A stretch of DNA of 35,183 nucleotides from Gnetum montanum (GCA_015680685.1 MNCI01008335.1:955786-990968); one strand, 5' to 3'. Shown: positions 1 through 10,690, numbered from the stretch's first letter. The notes: generated by a model not told the origin, from the letters alone. Translations and numbers: made by a program.

Positions 1-5
1 TGCCA

Positions 6-185
6 CAGCGTATGCTAGAGTTCCTCAGCGTATGCTACAATGCCCCAGCGTATGCTACAATGCCCCAGCGTATGCTACAGTGTTTCAGCGTATGCTACAG
101 TTCCCCAGCGTATGCTACAATGCCCCAGTGTATGCTACAGTGTTTCAGCGTATGCTACAGTGCCTCAGCGTAAGGCCCAGCGTAC
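6..185. repeat. 20-bp tandem array in the E2 LTR
   Basis: About eight or nine head-to-tail copies of a unit close to cagcgtatgctacaatgccc, differing mainly in the last six bases (aatgccc, agtgttt, agttccc). The array runs off the left edge and degrades at about 170-185. It lies upstream of the E2 TATA box, in the U3 part of the LTR where enhancer-like repeats are common. There are no unique spacers, so it is not a CRISPR. Confidence 0.85.
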
Positions 186-329
186 AGCAACTTTTGAGCC
201 TCAAAAACTCATCAAAACATGCCAGAATCGAGCNACGCCAGCAAATGTAACACTTGTAAATTAAATCCGGCCTGATGTAGCGTATACGCCCACGTGTCTC
301 CCAACCCGAATTCCCCGGTAAAACCCGTC

Positions 330-336
330 TATAAAA
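330..336 (+). promoter_or_regulatory. TATA box of the E2 LTR
   Basis: TATAAAA in the context gtctataaaaggccc, a strong plant-type TATA element. It would drive transcription rightward and place the start of R at about 360. Confidence 0.6.
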
Positions 337-906
337 GGCCCATTTTTCCATGAAATCCAGGTCAGAGGGAGCGGTTGGCAAAAACTCCCAGAGCACACAA
401 TAGACATTTACGCTGCGAACCAGAGCTCAAAAAACCCTCTTACGCTGGAGAGCCCTGTACGCCGTACACACAGTCTCTACGCTTCGCCTGCCTTGCGAAC
501 CAGCCGAGTCATTCCTGCACACGCCGGGGCCTTTCGTCCGCCTTGTGTCAAAGCCACAACTGCGTTTGGACTGGTGCACTTTGTAACCAATTCTCAAAAC
601 AGTTTACATTTTGCCCAGATTTATTGCAGTTTTCTTTATTTTTCAGTTTACGTTTACAGGCTCATTTACATTATCGTGCTTGTTTACGGTTTACATTTAA
701 TGTGCATTTTTTACGTATAACCCAACGTGTTGTAGCGGCAAACGTTGGGGAAGTCCTTGTTTGATCCGTGTGCGGACCATTCAAGGCACTCTGCCTTCGT
801 CCGTTCCAGCTTGCCCTCAAGCGGAGGCAGGGTCGATTGTGCTTGTCCGTAGATCTTTCGGTGCTAGTAACGTTCCAGCCTTGCACCGACGATTTCGGTC
901 GGTACA

Positions 907-2003
907 GCGACTAAGGCCAGTTGCTACTACGCTCTGTAGCATAGCAAGCAACACACGTGTAGCAGAACACGCAACAAGGCGCTACACTACGCCAAGCATG
1001 TTACACTACAAAGCATAGCAAGGCATGTAGGTGGTTGTGCGACATCAATGCACTTCACCTAATCGGACCGTTGGCGCACGTCTCCAGACGATGACGGTGC
1101 AATTACGGTGTGGCAAGCTCGCAAGTTATTACATGACAGGTTCACATTACAACGGTCTTGTAGGTCCAACGGTCATACATGGCGCGAGTGGCACCGGCAA
1201 GTCAACGCGTGCCCTTTGGCCTTATAAATACCCCGAGGAACAACATTTAAAAGAGGTTCGGAAATTTTGAACGAAACAGCTTCAAAGAGTTTGAAAATTT
1301 TTGAACAAAACAGCATTCAAAAGAGGTCCAATCCCCGGTTCGATTGGCACTCTTTCACTCTAAGTCCCCTACTCTCTTTCTCTGGCATTCAAGCTCCCTC
1401 CTTGGCACATTGTAACACCAAGCATTGTAAGCTTCCTGTTTGACACTGTAAACAATTAGCACTTTTAGTTGGCATTTTGTTCTATCCCCCTTTTTCTACC
1501 ACCTTGGTAGAATCTCTGCACTGTCGACATCTAAGTTCGTGCCAAGGCGCACCACCTGCTTTGCTCGACACGTCCTGGTTACTCTCGGGATCTCTGCACT
1601 CTGTCACGCTATGCAACCGATTGTATCCGCCCTGACAAAGCAAACTTGTAGCTTCAGAGCAGTGCATGTTTCTAACTACACTTTACTTTATTTCTTGCCT
1701 GTCGTCTCGTTTGCATTATTTTTCTGTTTTATTGACTTTCAAAGCATTACTTCGCATTGTCGTCACATTTTCTGCTTTATTTACTTCCAAGCATTATTTC
1801 ACATTTCGTTTCTGTTTCACAATATATATGTTGCAAAAGGCTATATAGACGCCGACATAAGTCCATGTCTGATCAACCAGACCATTTAGGGCACCCCATA
1901 TCTGCACACACCTAGCATGGCCCTCCTGTGGGTACGGGGTTGAAACTGTCTCGCCCACTGATCCCTCAGTGTTTTCCAGCCACCGACGTTTTCGGTCACT
2001 ACA
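907..2003 (+). repeat. 5' LTR of E1, right-hand part
   Basis: These 1097 bp align end to end with 17508-18610 (1103 bp), the 3' LTR. Most differences are C/T or G/A. The alignment begins at gcgactaaggcca (907 and 17508) and ends at ctaca (2003 and 18610), followed here by a primer-binding site. If the 3' LTR starts at 16913, about 600 bp of this LTR are missing at 906 and should lie beyond E2, left of the window. Frames here such as 1539-1889 recur in the other LTR only because the LTRs are copies; they are not genes. Confidence 0.85.
1223..1230 (+). promoter_or_regulatory. TATA box of the E1 5' LTR
   Basis: TATAAATA within ccttataaatacccc, conserved in the 3' LTR at 17830-17837. Just downstream (about 1245-1330) a block related to aaaagaggt..gaaattttgaacgaaacagc..ttcaaa occurs twice in imperfect tandem, in both LTRs. 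Confidence 0.65.
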
Positions 2004-2009
2004 GTTTTC

Positions 2010-2025
2010 TGGCGCTAGGAGGGCC
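2010..2025 (+). other. Primer-binding site of E1
   Basis: tggcgctaggagggcc begins six bases after the LTR end ctaca at 2003. The TGG start and position match the tRNA 3'-CCA pairing site for minus-strand priming. The priming tRNA is not assigned. Confidence 0.6.
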
Positions 2026-2844
2026 TTTTGGTGCCTTTTCCGTGTGTCACGGTAGTTCTGTGAGCCTTCTGTACCTTAATACACATAAGCGTAAACATGA
2101 CACCCTCCTGTAGTTGTTTGCGCTTTGTGTGGTGCAAATCGGTCACCTCAACGATTCCTCGGGAGCCCTACAGAACACAAGGCCTCCAATCGCTGGCTAA
2201 CTAGTTCTTTTACGGTTTTCTTCCATGCATTCTATACCCCATCTCGTGTGGTACAGACCTATCGCTCTAACGGTCCCTCAGGGATCCTATGAGACGCGAA
2301 GCCTTTTTTGTCGCTAGTTAGCTTACCCGTCTTACGGTTGTCTTGCATGCGTTCTGTACCCCATCTTGTGTGGTACAGACCGATCGCTTCGATGGTCCTT
2401 CGAGGATCCTACAAGACACAAAGCCTCCTTGTTAGCTTGCTTGTCTCACAGTAGTCTCGTAAGCCTTCTACACCCCAATACGCATTACCGTAGACTTGAC
2501 ACCCATCTGTGGTTGTTTACGCGTCGTGCGATGTAGATCAGTCGCCTCGACAGTTCCTCGGGAGCCCTACGAGACATAAAGCCTCCGACAGCCAGTTAAC
2601 TCGCCTTCCTTTTTTTTACAGTAGTCTTGCACACGCTCTGCACCTTAGCTCGCATAGACATAAACATGACACCATGTTGTGATTGTTTACGCCTTGTGTG
2701 GTGTAGATCGGTCGCCCCAACTGTTCCTCCGAAATCCAGCAAGACATAAAGATTCTTTTTCACGGTTTCTTCCGATTTTCCTGTTTGTTTGCACTCTTTG
2801 GCACAGCTTTTGCACTTTCCTTTTGCATAACTACTTGCTTAACA
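2026..2844 (+). repeat. E1 untranslated leader with five degenerate repeats
   Basis: No gene seen. A block like gatcggtcgcctcgac..ttcctcgggagccctacgagacataaagcctcc starts at about 2136, 2262, 2377, 2535 and 2704, so the spacing varies (115-169 bp). Intervening sequence also repeats (cttgcatgcgttctgtacccc; cataaacatgacaccatgttg). It lies between the primer-binding site and the gag start, where packaging or dimerisation signals are expected; that role is inferred. Confidence 0.6.
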
Positions 2845-5211
2845 ATGGCTTTTTCAACTACCGCTGCCAATGCCTTCAACATGGAAGCCCCCTTCAACGT
2901 TGAAGTTCTCGTCACGGTTCAAGGCACCACTAGTGCCAAACAACCGTCGAATCCAACGTTGGAAGCACGTCGATCTCTCAGAATCCAAAATCGGGGACCT
3001 GAGGGATTAGCCCAACAACACGAGCATTACAATTTCCTTTGTGCAAAGGTGCAGGCTAATCTGCCCTTGGATTTACATGAACTCGAAGAAAAACATAGCT
3101 TCGAATTCACTTACTGCAATGGGAAGGAATTCGTTCCTGCTCCCAGCATTTCATTATCTTTAACACAAGTGTATCAAAGGCTAATGGATCAATTGATCCA
3201 GTTGGCTAAGCTTAGGGAACAACAGGACACCGCATCCAAGCAGGATGACGCCTTTCAAGATGGATAGGAGGAGCTCGATGCCCAATCTGACAAGGGAGGT
3301 CAAGCCAACCCCGTTCCTGTCCTGCCTACCCAGCCCTTTTGGGCCAACCCGCTGTCTATTACTGCTTCCTTTGCCATCACGCCTATGCTTCAGCAGCCTA
3401 CAACCGTAATGGCAATGGGTAGCCATGCCACATTCCCGGCATATCATCGCCCTTATTCCCTTGTTGCGTTCGTAGAAACTGTGCCCTCGCAAACTGTCTA
3501 TCAACACATGCCTACAATGCATAACACACCTATTATGACTACCCTACCGCATGTTCACATTGTACCTACTTCCAACTTTCATGCCAATTCCTACGTACGT
3601 GTCTATTCCACCCACTGTGGCAGGCCCTGGCCCATCCACATGGTGGACCCCGTTCTCTTCTTCATTTGTTCTACAACTGTCGTAGATGTCTCACTATGTT
3701 CGCCCTTAGACCTACCCAACCCTGCAAATGGTACATCCTAGCATGGGGCCATGGTTTGTCCCACCAGTGACCCAAACGGTCTATCTGGTGGCTCAACCCA
3801 CTATTACTGCTCTTACAGTACCACCCACCAGGTGGTGGACAGCGCAAGCAGCACCTTTAGCGGGGGTGGCCCCAATAGCACTGCCGATGAGTCAGCCCGC
3901 CACCATGTTGCATGTGGGAGCTGCCACTGCAGTCCCTCAACCGTCCACAGTGTCGTCAAGTTTGGACCAAGTGTTTCAGCTCATCCAGACCCTCACTAAG
4001 GAAATAAAACGTCTCAAAGCTATTGGGTCCGACACGGTACAAGTCATGGACTTCTATCAGGATGACCCCGTCAGCCCTGTAATCCCAGCTTTGATGTTAC
4101 CTCTGGGGATGTCTCTCCTGCACTTCACGAAGTACGATGAGGGAGATCCCAACGCGCATCTTGTCACTTTTAGGTCTGAGTCTTTTCTATTGCAACAATG
4201 GCCGCATACGATCATTCACATCTTCGCCATGTCCTTAGCTAGGAAAGCCCTAGATTGGTACCATGCGTTGCCACGTTCATCCATTTCAACTTTGGAATAG
4301 CTCCTGACCCAATTCGTGACACGCTTCAAGTACAACTTGAAGCCAGAAACCACACTAGATCAATTGATGAGCGTGAAATAAGACGCATTAGAACCAGTCC
4401 AAAAATTCATTCCACGTTGGAGCACAACCCTTAATGAAATCTGTGAGCCCATTGCAGAGGCTCACTTGCTAGTCGTCTTTAAGGGTGCAGTAAATGACTT
4501 CATCAAGTCTAAACTGTACTATCTCGCTCCTCGCTCTCTTAGTCAGGCTTTCGCTCAAACTAAGAGCATACAAGATGCGACCGAGACAAGTAAAGACCTG
4601 ACCTATGTCACTTACAAGAGCACCTTTGCAAAGAAGGACAAAGATAAGGCCCCAAAAACCACAGTGGCTACTGTGGCAACCGAGGCTAAGCCCAAACCTA
4701 GCAGTACCGGTAACAAGAATAACAAGAAACTGGCCATACCTACGGCTAACCCTACACCCAAACTGGGCCAAGCACCGCAACCTGCTGCACCTACGCCTGA
4801 GACATCTGCATACACCAAACCCAACTTTGAGCGCAAAGATCACTCAAAATACACCTCGCTGCCTCTCAAACCTTCAGAACTCCTGAAGCAACTGTTGGCA
4901 ACAGGGTACATCCAACACAAGCAGATGTCGGAAGAAGCAAACGTAAGACATCAACACTACGGCGAGCTCCTTAGAAATCCCTCTTTGGCCCTGCCCAATG
5001 AGCCTCCAGTTCCTAGGGGTTTTAGGCTAGACAGGTTTTGTGACTACCACCATGTGATCACACCACGGATTATTGTCTGTCGTTGCAGGATGACATCCAA
5101 AGATTAATCGATTTGGGGAAGTTGATGCTAGAAGAAAGCAACCTAGTACGCCCTAAAAATCAATCTATGTATGTTTACATAGATCCCCTCAACGCCAATA
5201 ATGCTGGTTAA
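2845..5211 (+). pseudogene. gag: E1 gag (Tat-lineage capsid/nucleocapsid), decayed
   Basis: Gag builds the cytoplasmic virus-like particle. The start chosen is the ATG at 2845, reading MAFSTTAANAF, after the leader repeats; an upstream in-frame ATG at 2785 gives only a hydrophobic run. Frame 1 runs from 2845 to about 3580 with one TAG (3265). The frame then shifts to +2, which carries the retrotransposon gag core (about 4090-4460: LLHFTKYDEGDPNAHLVTFR, then KALDWYHALP), interrupted by TAG at 4298 and TAA at 4379. A Lys/Pro/Thr-rich linker follows, then a C-terminal remnant FCDYHHVITPRIIVCRC where a zinc knuckle would be; its Cys/His spacing is lost. A shift to frame 1 near 5083 gives DDIQRLIDLGK, the usual Tat gag end. 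All three stops fit C to T changes of Gln codons. Confidence 0.85.
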
Positions 5212-5807
5212 GTAATCAATGCCATCGGCATTGACAATGATCCCAGGCCACCCTTCCAGCCATTTGTGATCTGTGTGCTCAGCGTAGTGCACTAGCACCA
5301 CCAACGGTTGGTCCAAGCTTGTAGCAAAGTCCCACCACGGGCATCCACCTTTGCACCGCTTGTTGGCGAGGCCATGCGGTCCCATCAGTTAACACCTCCC
5401 ATCAGTTAACACCTCTAGCTCCATTCATCATTAGGGATCCAACGTCTTCGACAGCCCCTATCTCGCGCAACAGAATTGAACAACCTCCTCGCCCCATAAG
5501 GCGAGAAGCCCACTGGTTGAGCGAGGCGTCAAAGGGAAGTACCATCAAGGGTATCCCCAAGCCTACGCCTTCGTCCCCTGCATCCGCACCTTCGTCACCA
5601 AAGACGAAGGTCGACACGATTACGCAGCTTATACCACCCGACTAATAGGGATCTAAACCCAAATCCGAGGCTACCTCTCCTCGGGAGATTCGTCTTATGG
5701 GACGAATCGAAGAGGAAGAAGTCGTTAAAAAAAGGGGCAGCTAGGATCTTCTGGACGCCCTCACCCAGGTCAAGCAAACTCTAAAGCAGAAAAATGCTAC
5801 ACCGAGC
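5212..5807 (+). other. Decayed gag-protease linker of E1
   Basis: No single frame stays open. Pieces of low-complexity Pro/Ser/Arg-rich coding can be followed across several shifts, as in the variable spacer between gag and protease of Tat elements. Nothing else is recognisable. Confidence 0.5.
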
Positions 5808-6316
5808 TTGTACGACCTAATCATGACGTCTGTACCCCACCGAGAAGCTCTAGTCCACATATTAACGGTGATTCCGGTCGATGAAAACATGCCAGCAGAA
5901 GAGGAAGCGATCCACTCGGTAATGCTTCCCTCTGTACCCGCAAAGCCTGCGCCATCCCAATTAACTTTTTGTAATGACGCCATTAGGGAAGATCCCGAAG
6001 GGGGTCAAGTGACTACGGTGCCTCTCTTCATCACAATTCGGGTCGACCAACACCGGATCCGAAGGCTACATGTTGATGATGGGGCCGCCACAAACGTCAT
6101 TTCCTTCCCTATTGTGGATAAGTTGGGATTGGTCGACCGGATCAAACCAATAACAACATCGTGTCTAAGGTCCTTCAACAAGGCATGTGTCCTGGTGAAA
6201 GGCACAGTTCACGTAAACTTCGTAGCAGGGGACCAGTTCCCCACAGATGCAACATTCATTGTAGTCGAAGAAATGCCCGGTTTAACCTAATCTTGGGAAG
6301 GTCATGGTTAGCGTAA
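5808..6316 (+). pseudogene. E1 aspartic protease, decayed
   Basis: The retroelement protease cuts the Gag-Pol polyprotein. An open stretch in frame 3 (5808-6290) contains RRLHVDDGAATNVISFP, which corresponds to the Tat active-site region (usually VDGGS/A.N). It continues through DATFIVVEEMPGLT to an ILGRSWL-like flap/helix motif at about 6290-6312, reached by a small frame change. The active-site Asp is present in a D-D-G-A context rather than the usual D-G/S-G. The frame breaks just after the GRSWL motif. Confidence 0.75.
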
Positions 6317-6760
6317 CTTAGGGCTGTCTCCTCGCCTATACACCAGGAAATCCACTTACCATATGCAGGTAGGGAGGTGGTAATCCGTGGTGACAAAGTG
6401 GCAACACAAGCAATCAGCAATGTAAACATGGAATAGGGCTCAGAAGTTACAACCTCTAAGAATGAAGCGCCTATTCATGCATGCATTAATCATTCAATGG
6501 AAGGATTGGCTTAGCAAGTCGACTCCCAAATCAAAAACACATGGGTCAAGTTGCCCTTCCAGGTGGAGGACAACGATGTGAACAAGTGCCCTGGCGAAAC
6601 ACCTCGGCCTTACGTTTTGATCAACCCATGATAGGTCAAGAAGCAGCTATGCATAGCGTAGCAACCTTACTGTTTCCTGCCAAGTTGCTATCCCTTGTAC
6701 ATTCGTTGTTTCCCTGTCTTGTTGGTCTGTCATCCTTCTAGCATGCTACGCTAACGGCCC
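6317..6760 (+). other. Tail of the protease/RT connection of E1, left of the antisense module
   Basis: About 300 bases still read as a pol linker with several stops (for example the stretch around KNTWVKLPFQVEDN near 6530-6570). Pol-like coding fades by about 6740, where gctacgctaacggcccaaaatggcctaaaactagcat appears. The last word, taaactagca, is the core of the repeats found on the far side of the module (11650-12060) and after integrase. Confidence 0.45.
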
Positions 6761-6846
6761 AAAATGGCCTAAAACTAGCATACGAGAGCACGAAAACTTT
6801 ACATAGTACACAAGTTAACATAAAATCGGTTTCTTTTCTAAAGTTT

Positions 6847-6852
6847 TTTATT
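6847..6852 (-). terminator. Polyadenylation signal of the antisense gene
   Basis: Minus-strand AATAAA, 97 nt beyond the TGA stop at 6949 and followed by T-rich sequence. It is the expected distance for a plant near-upstream element, though in A/T-rich DNA one hexamer is weak evidence alone. Confidence 0.4.
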
Positions 6853-6948
6853 TCATTCAAAATTTTTGCCTATTGGAAATGTTTGCAAAATTTTCAAAAT
6901 TTCATCATCTCAAAATTTGCAAAAAATTCAAAAAAAAATCTCATGCTA

Positions 6949-8627
6949 TCATGGGGTGTCTCCATTTGCATCACCTTTGCCGCTTGCCTTCGCTTCATCT
7001 GCTTGTGCATCATTTGCCCCTACATTTCCTTCTATCGGTTCTTCATTCCCTCCCTCCATGGGTCTTGCACCCTCATCTGGAGCCTGCATTGCATGAATGA
7101 AGTAGTTAGCTAGGGCAATAATCGCAACAAACGTAAGCTATAACATAGCATGAGCATCTACCCATTAAAATGACTAACCTGAGAGGAGCCTATGTCAGTC
7201 TCAAGGGGTATTCGGTCTAGACCAAGCCTGAGGTGACAACATATCTCCTTTGTCGTAATGTCCATCCAACGCCTATCGCTAGGTTCAGCATTCGCAACAG
7301 CAGCTTTCTCCCTTTCCATGGTCGTCCATCTTAGAGGTTCCGGGGAAAGGGAGGTGGTTGCGATCTCTCCTATAGGAAGATCCACCTTCAAGTCAAGAGA
7401 ATCTGTGACCTTCAACTGCTCTTTGAACTTAGAGTAGGCCTCAGAAGCGTCAATGGCATTCACGAATGCTTCATACGTGAATTCCTCTACAGCAGCGTCT
7501 TTGTACAGTCTTCGATGGGTGTCGTTCTCCAGCTTGTATGCATGTTTGTGGTTTCTCTAGGTTCGCCCCCATTCGAAGAATTTGGTGCATATATCTTTCA
7601 TATCTTGACACTTCTAGGCTAGCAAGTCCACCTACATTTGCTGTTCAACTATCTCGCAGGTGGATTCAACGTTCTAGTGAACGAAAATCCAAAACCTGGC
7701 ATAGTCATCTACAGCCCTCTTATAATCGATAGGGTCAGGGTTACGGTTTATAAGGAAGTCGACCCTCGACCTGAGATTCTGCACCTCAGCAACCAGCTCA
7801 GCCCTGTGGGCCCGTTTCCACAGGTCCTCATTGCTGTGCCTACATTCCCACAGAGAGCATGCCGAGTGCAAGACACACTTGTGAGCCTCATCGAACACGT
7901 GACAAGGCACCTGGGTCATGTCAAGTGAGAGTGTAGGCACAACGCCAACTTTCATGGGTCGAGCCGGGTTCCATTTGAGCCGAGAGGCTGCGTCAACATG
8001 AGGAACGAAGCAATCACGTTAGCATAGAAAAACCAACAAACTCAAAAATTTTTAGCAAAACATAGGAGCATTTAATACTGCCACTTACCCACGCCAGGGT
8101 CTGCCTGCTGAAGGCGTCTGATCATGTCGTCAACAAGTCCCTACACGAACGTAAACTTGTCAGGGATCTTGGTCCATGACTCCGCACGAATCGAAGAAGG
8201 TCTCACGGCATCAACAGTAACACCTGTTACATGATTAAGCATGTCAAAAATGGTCAAAATGCACTATGATAAGGTAGACGTCTCGCCAACTCACCAATGC
8301 TCGACTGCGGTCTTTCTTCTTGCTGAGGCAAGATGATCGTGGTAGCCTCGGTGGAGGGCCCTGTCAAATCCATGCAAGTCCCTTCCTCATGTTTTGGTGC
8401 CTTTCCTTTCAGGAGACCAGCGTCTTGTTTATTCAAGGGAAGCGCCTCTTCATTGGTAGGAGGAGGCTCCCTAATGACCAAGGCCCCTGCCCTAGAGACA
8501 GGAGCTCCCTTATTTCTAACCAGGGCCCTTTCCTCTGAGACTGAGGCCTCCGCATCTTTATTCGTCGCCCCCATCCTAAGGGCCGACACTTCCTCGTCAC
8601 CTTCTTCTTCATCTTCTTCTTCCTTTG
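6949..8627 (-). pseudogene. Exons 5-8 of the antisense gene: acidic, coiled-coil-like C-terminal half
   Basis: Exon 5 opens with KEEEDEEEGDEE and is Glu/Ala/Pro-rich. Exon 6 (45 codons) carries one TAG. Exon 7 (809 nt) is charged and helix-prone (HSNEDLWKRAHRAELVAEVQ) and has four TAG codons between about 7674 and 7560. Exon 8 is an acidic 44-residue tail ending in TGA at 6949. The low-complexity acidic tracts are still codon-phased, which argues that the frame was under selection until recently relative to its indel rate. No family is recognised for this half. Confidence 0.55.
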
Positions 8628-8750
8628 CTAAGCAAAAAAGGCATGTTTGCGTCGATTCAAAACAAGATGGTTCAAAATAGATGCTACGCTATGCCGCACT
8701 ACCTAGCGCAACAAACTATAGCAAAATAAGCATTACACAAAAATGCTCAC

Positions 8751-9781
8751 CAATGGGGGGTTGCGTCCTTTGCAGCTTGAGCCACAGTCTTCATCCCTAC
8801 TCTTCATGAAGGGTTTCCTTGGTTGGGGGAGGTCTCTTCCTTCGCAACTCCTTGGGCACAGTCTCAACTATGAGACGTTCATCTCGTGTCACGCTATCGG
8901 TTATGATAGGGGGCGTCTCTCCCATGCTGTCCTGGCCACAAATGCTACGAACTGCTAGATTTTTAGTCATTACAGACAACAACTCCCTAATCATTTCCAA
9001 GGGATCCTAGGCTCGCATAGTCCAGAGGACTTGTCAAATCCATGGCTTGGGAATTTGATCGCAATCTTGCACGGACCAGACTCCATCCTCCTGGACCACC
9101 AGGAACTCCGTGAAGTGCTTCAGACAGCCTATGTAGAAGGCATAATGTATGTTACAGCGAGACTCCATTTGCTCACGGAGCTCCAAAATCTCAACCTGCA
9201 AGCCACTACATAGGAAACTAGCCCAATTATAATGGGCCCCTTCTTCCATAACCTCCCGCATAACCTAGGCCTGCCCAAGCCCCAAGACTTTCCCTTGGGT
9301 GAGCAGTTGAGGAAACGCGCGAGCACAAAAAATCGAGTAAATCCCTATGGCAAGGCCATCCTTAAGCTTTTTCATGGGGAACCCTTTTCACTCCTTAGTG
9401 AGCCTCAACCACTCCTCGATATCCTGCTTCTAAAGAGTCAACTCCTGCTTGCCCTTCGACACTACGGGGATGTCGAACAGATCTGCAAATAGCTGGTCAT
9501 TGATTTCAATGACCACTCGCATGCCCTGCACGTATGTGCGAAAATGGCTCACCTTCCCAGAGAAGGAGTTGACCAAGAAAAGCATCTCGACAGCAGAGAC
9601 GCTCGGATTCGGAGCCATGAATAGATCCATAAGCCCTGTCTTTCGAACTTTCTCGAGCAAGGAGTTCAAGACCCCTCATTCTAACCAGCTCTAGCTTTTC
9701 GCTACTTCGCCGTATTTGAAGTAGATGTTTGCCCCCTGCCTCTCGGTGGTTACCACTGCCACCTCGCAAGGCTTCTTCACC
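8751..9781 (-). pseudogene. Exon 4 of the antisense gene: domain resembling Tat-element extra ORFs
   Basis: One 1031-nt exon, fully in frame with nine nonsense codons (TAG or TGA). The stretch EKVRKTGLMDLFMAPNPSVS, then TYVQGMRVVIEINDQLFADL followed by FDIP, has the layout of the 'putative plant transposon protein' domain found in extra and antisense ORFs of plant Tat elements: a GL..F helix, a V.G..V.I strand, and an (L/A)FA..F.(L/I)P motif. It is followed by YNWASFL and YAFYIG blocks of the same kind. This match rests on memory of family patterns, not on a search. The exon ends with a basic, possibly nuclear-targeting KELRRKRPPPTK. The intron before it is 67 bp (9782-9848). Confidence 0.5.
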
Positions 9782-9848
9782 CTTGCAACAATTTTCACAG
9801 AATGCACTTAGCATAACACTACAGAGAATGCAAAGATTACAAAAACAC

Positions 9849-10690
9849 TTGAGCATGTGGCGCTTGCCTTTTGACCCACCAGGTCTATACAGTAACGAGA
9901 ATAGTGGGAGTTTAATTAAAACCTCTTCAACCGTGATCTGTTTGAAGGGTTCCTCCCACTCCTTATCCAGCCAACCCTTCTCCCTACACTGATTGTAGAG
10001 AAGGCAGAGTGTGCGTAGATAGGTATAGTATTCTCCCCCGCACTAACCAATCACACTTGCCCGTAGGTTCTTGGCAGAAGCAAACTCCCGTAAGGCTAGC
10101 TGCACTATAGCCAGCAAATCTGGTTGGTCGTGAACCCCGTCATCATCAATGTAAAACCTGGTGACAAACATACACCATTAAGCCTTCGGTCAGTATGGCC
10201 AGCGTTGCATAACAAAGCAAAGAAAAGATGCAAAACTCACCCACCAGCACAATAGACAGTCCCCTGTGGGTTCTGAAAGTACATCGCCATGTCACATGCA
10301 AGAAACAATGTGTTGTACTTGTGATAGCAGTTGAATTCCAGCATGTTCCAAATCCAAGCTACACACCTCAACCCTATTGAGTGTTGGCTAGATCCTCCTC
10401 CCTACCTGCTCATGATTGCCTTGTCGGTAAAATATCTCAGGATGCCTCGATTTATCCCTGACAACATGGCTTCTATTATGCCATATGCCTCCTTCTCCTT
10501 TAACGAAGACCAAACAATCACACTAAAGTGGTTGAGAAGGAATTGCAAGAAGTCTTGTGCCCCTTTTCTGAACCAAACCACTTGATCTCCCACATGTATC
10601 GGGGGAGGGGGAGCGTTGACAACAGATCTACTCACATGGCACAAGACCCCACTAATGTCCAAAACGATCAGCCAAGACCTTGGCCCCGCC
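9849..10690 (-). pseudogene. Exons 2-3 of the antisense gene: FCP1/NIF-type HAD phosphatase-like domain
   Basis: After a short first exon, exon 2 reads LIVLDISGVLCHVSR (residues about 36-50), the place of HAD motif I (DxDG(T/V)L). The first Asp is kept and the second is Ser. Motif II follows as HFSVIVWSSLKEKEAYG, matching the VWSS.K signature of plant FCP1-like proteins, preceded by FRKGAQDFLQFLL. Near the exon end, YHKYNTLFLACDMAMYFQNP fits the family's NTLL(V/I)DD.P....NP block with one of the two Asp replaced. Exon 3 (DDDGVHDQPDLLAIVQLAL) resembles the C-terminal cap of the same family. An 83-bp intron (10158-10240) separates the exons. TAG codons stand near 10402 and 10046. The family dephosphorylates Ser/Thr on proteins such as the RNA polymerase II tail. 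The changed acid residues suggest little or no activity even before decay. Confidence 0.65.

Larger units (their letters stand above)
1..906 (+). mobile_element. Partial LTR (element E2), 3' part of an LTR
   Basis: The segment has a TATA box at 330 and ends ...cggtcggtaca at 906. That end is closely similar to the end of the E1 LTR at 2003 (...cggtcactaca), with the shared block caccgacg[a/t]tttcggtc just before it. No primer-binding site follows 906, so this is a 3' LTR or a solo LTR, not a 5' LTR. Sequence after 906 aligns to the middle of the E1 3' LTR (from 17508), so E2 seems to have inserted into the E1 5' LTR. Its start lies left of the window. The reading frames within it are not coding: they follow the 20-bp repeat or are short. 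Confidence 0.6.

Noticed and set aside
6-185. Short evenly spaced repeats resembling a CRISPR array
   Set aside because: Units are directly joined 20-mers with no unique spacers, in a eukaryotic LTR.
32-264. Open frames of 72-74 codons over the tandem array
   Set aside because: They arise because three 20-bp units equal 20 codons; no protein signal.
1539-1889. Open frame shared with 18047-18550
   Set aside because: Both lie in LTRs of the same element, so the conservation reflects LTR identity; the sequence spans R/U5 and matches no protein.
6866-7113. Three overlapping + strand frames of about 75 codons
   Set aside because: They overlap exon 8 of the antisense gene and its 3' end; their His/Leu/Pro-rich content is the complement of its acidic tail.
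8320-8680. Plus-strand frames with Ser-rich ends
   Set aside because: They mirror the Glu-rich exon 5 on the other strand, where splice phases fit.
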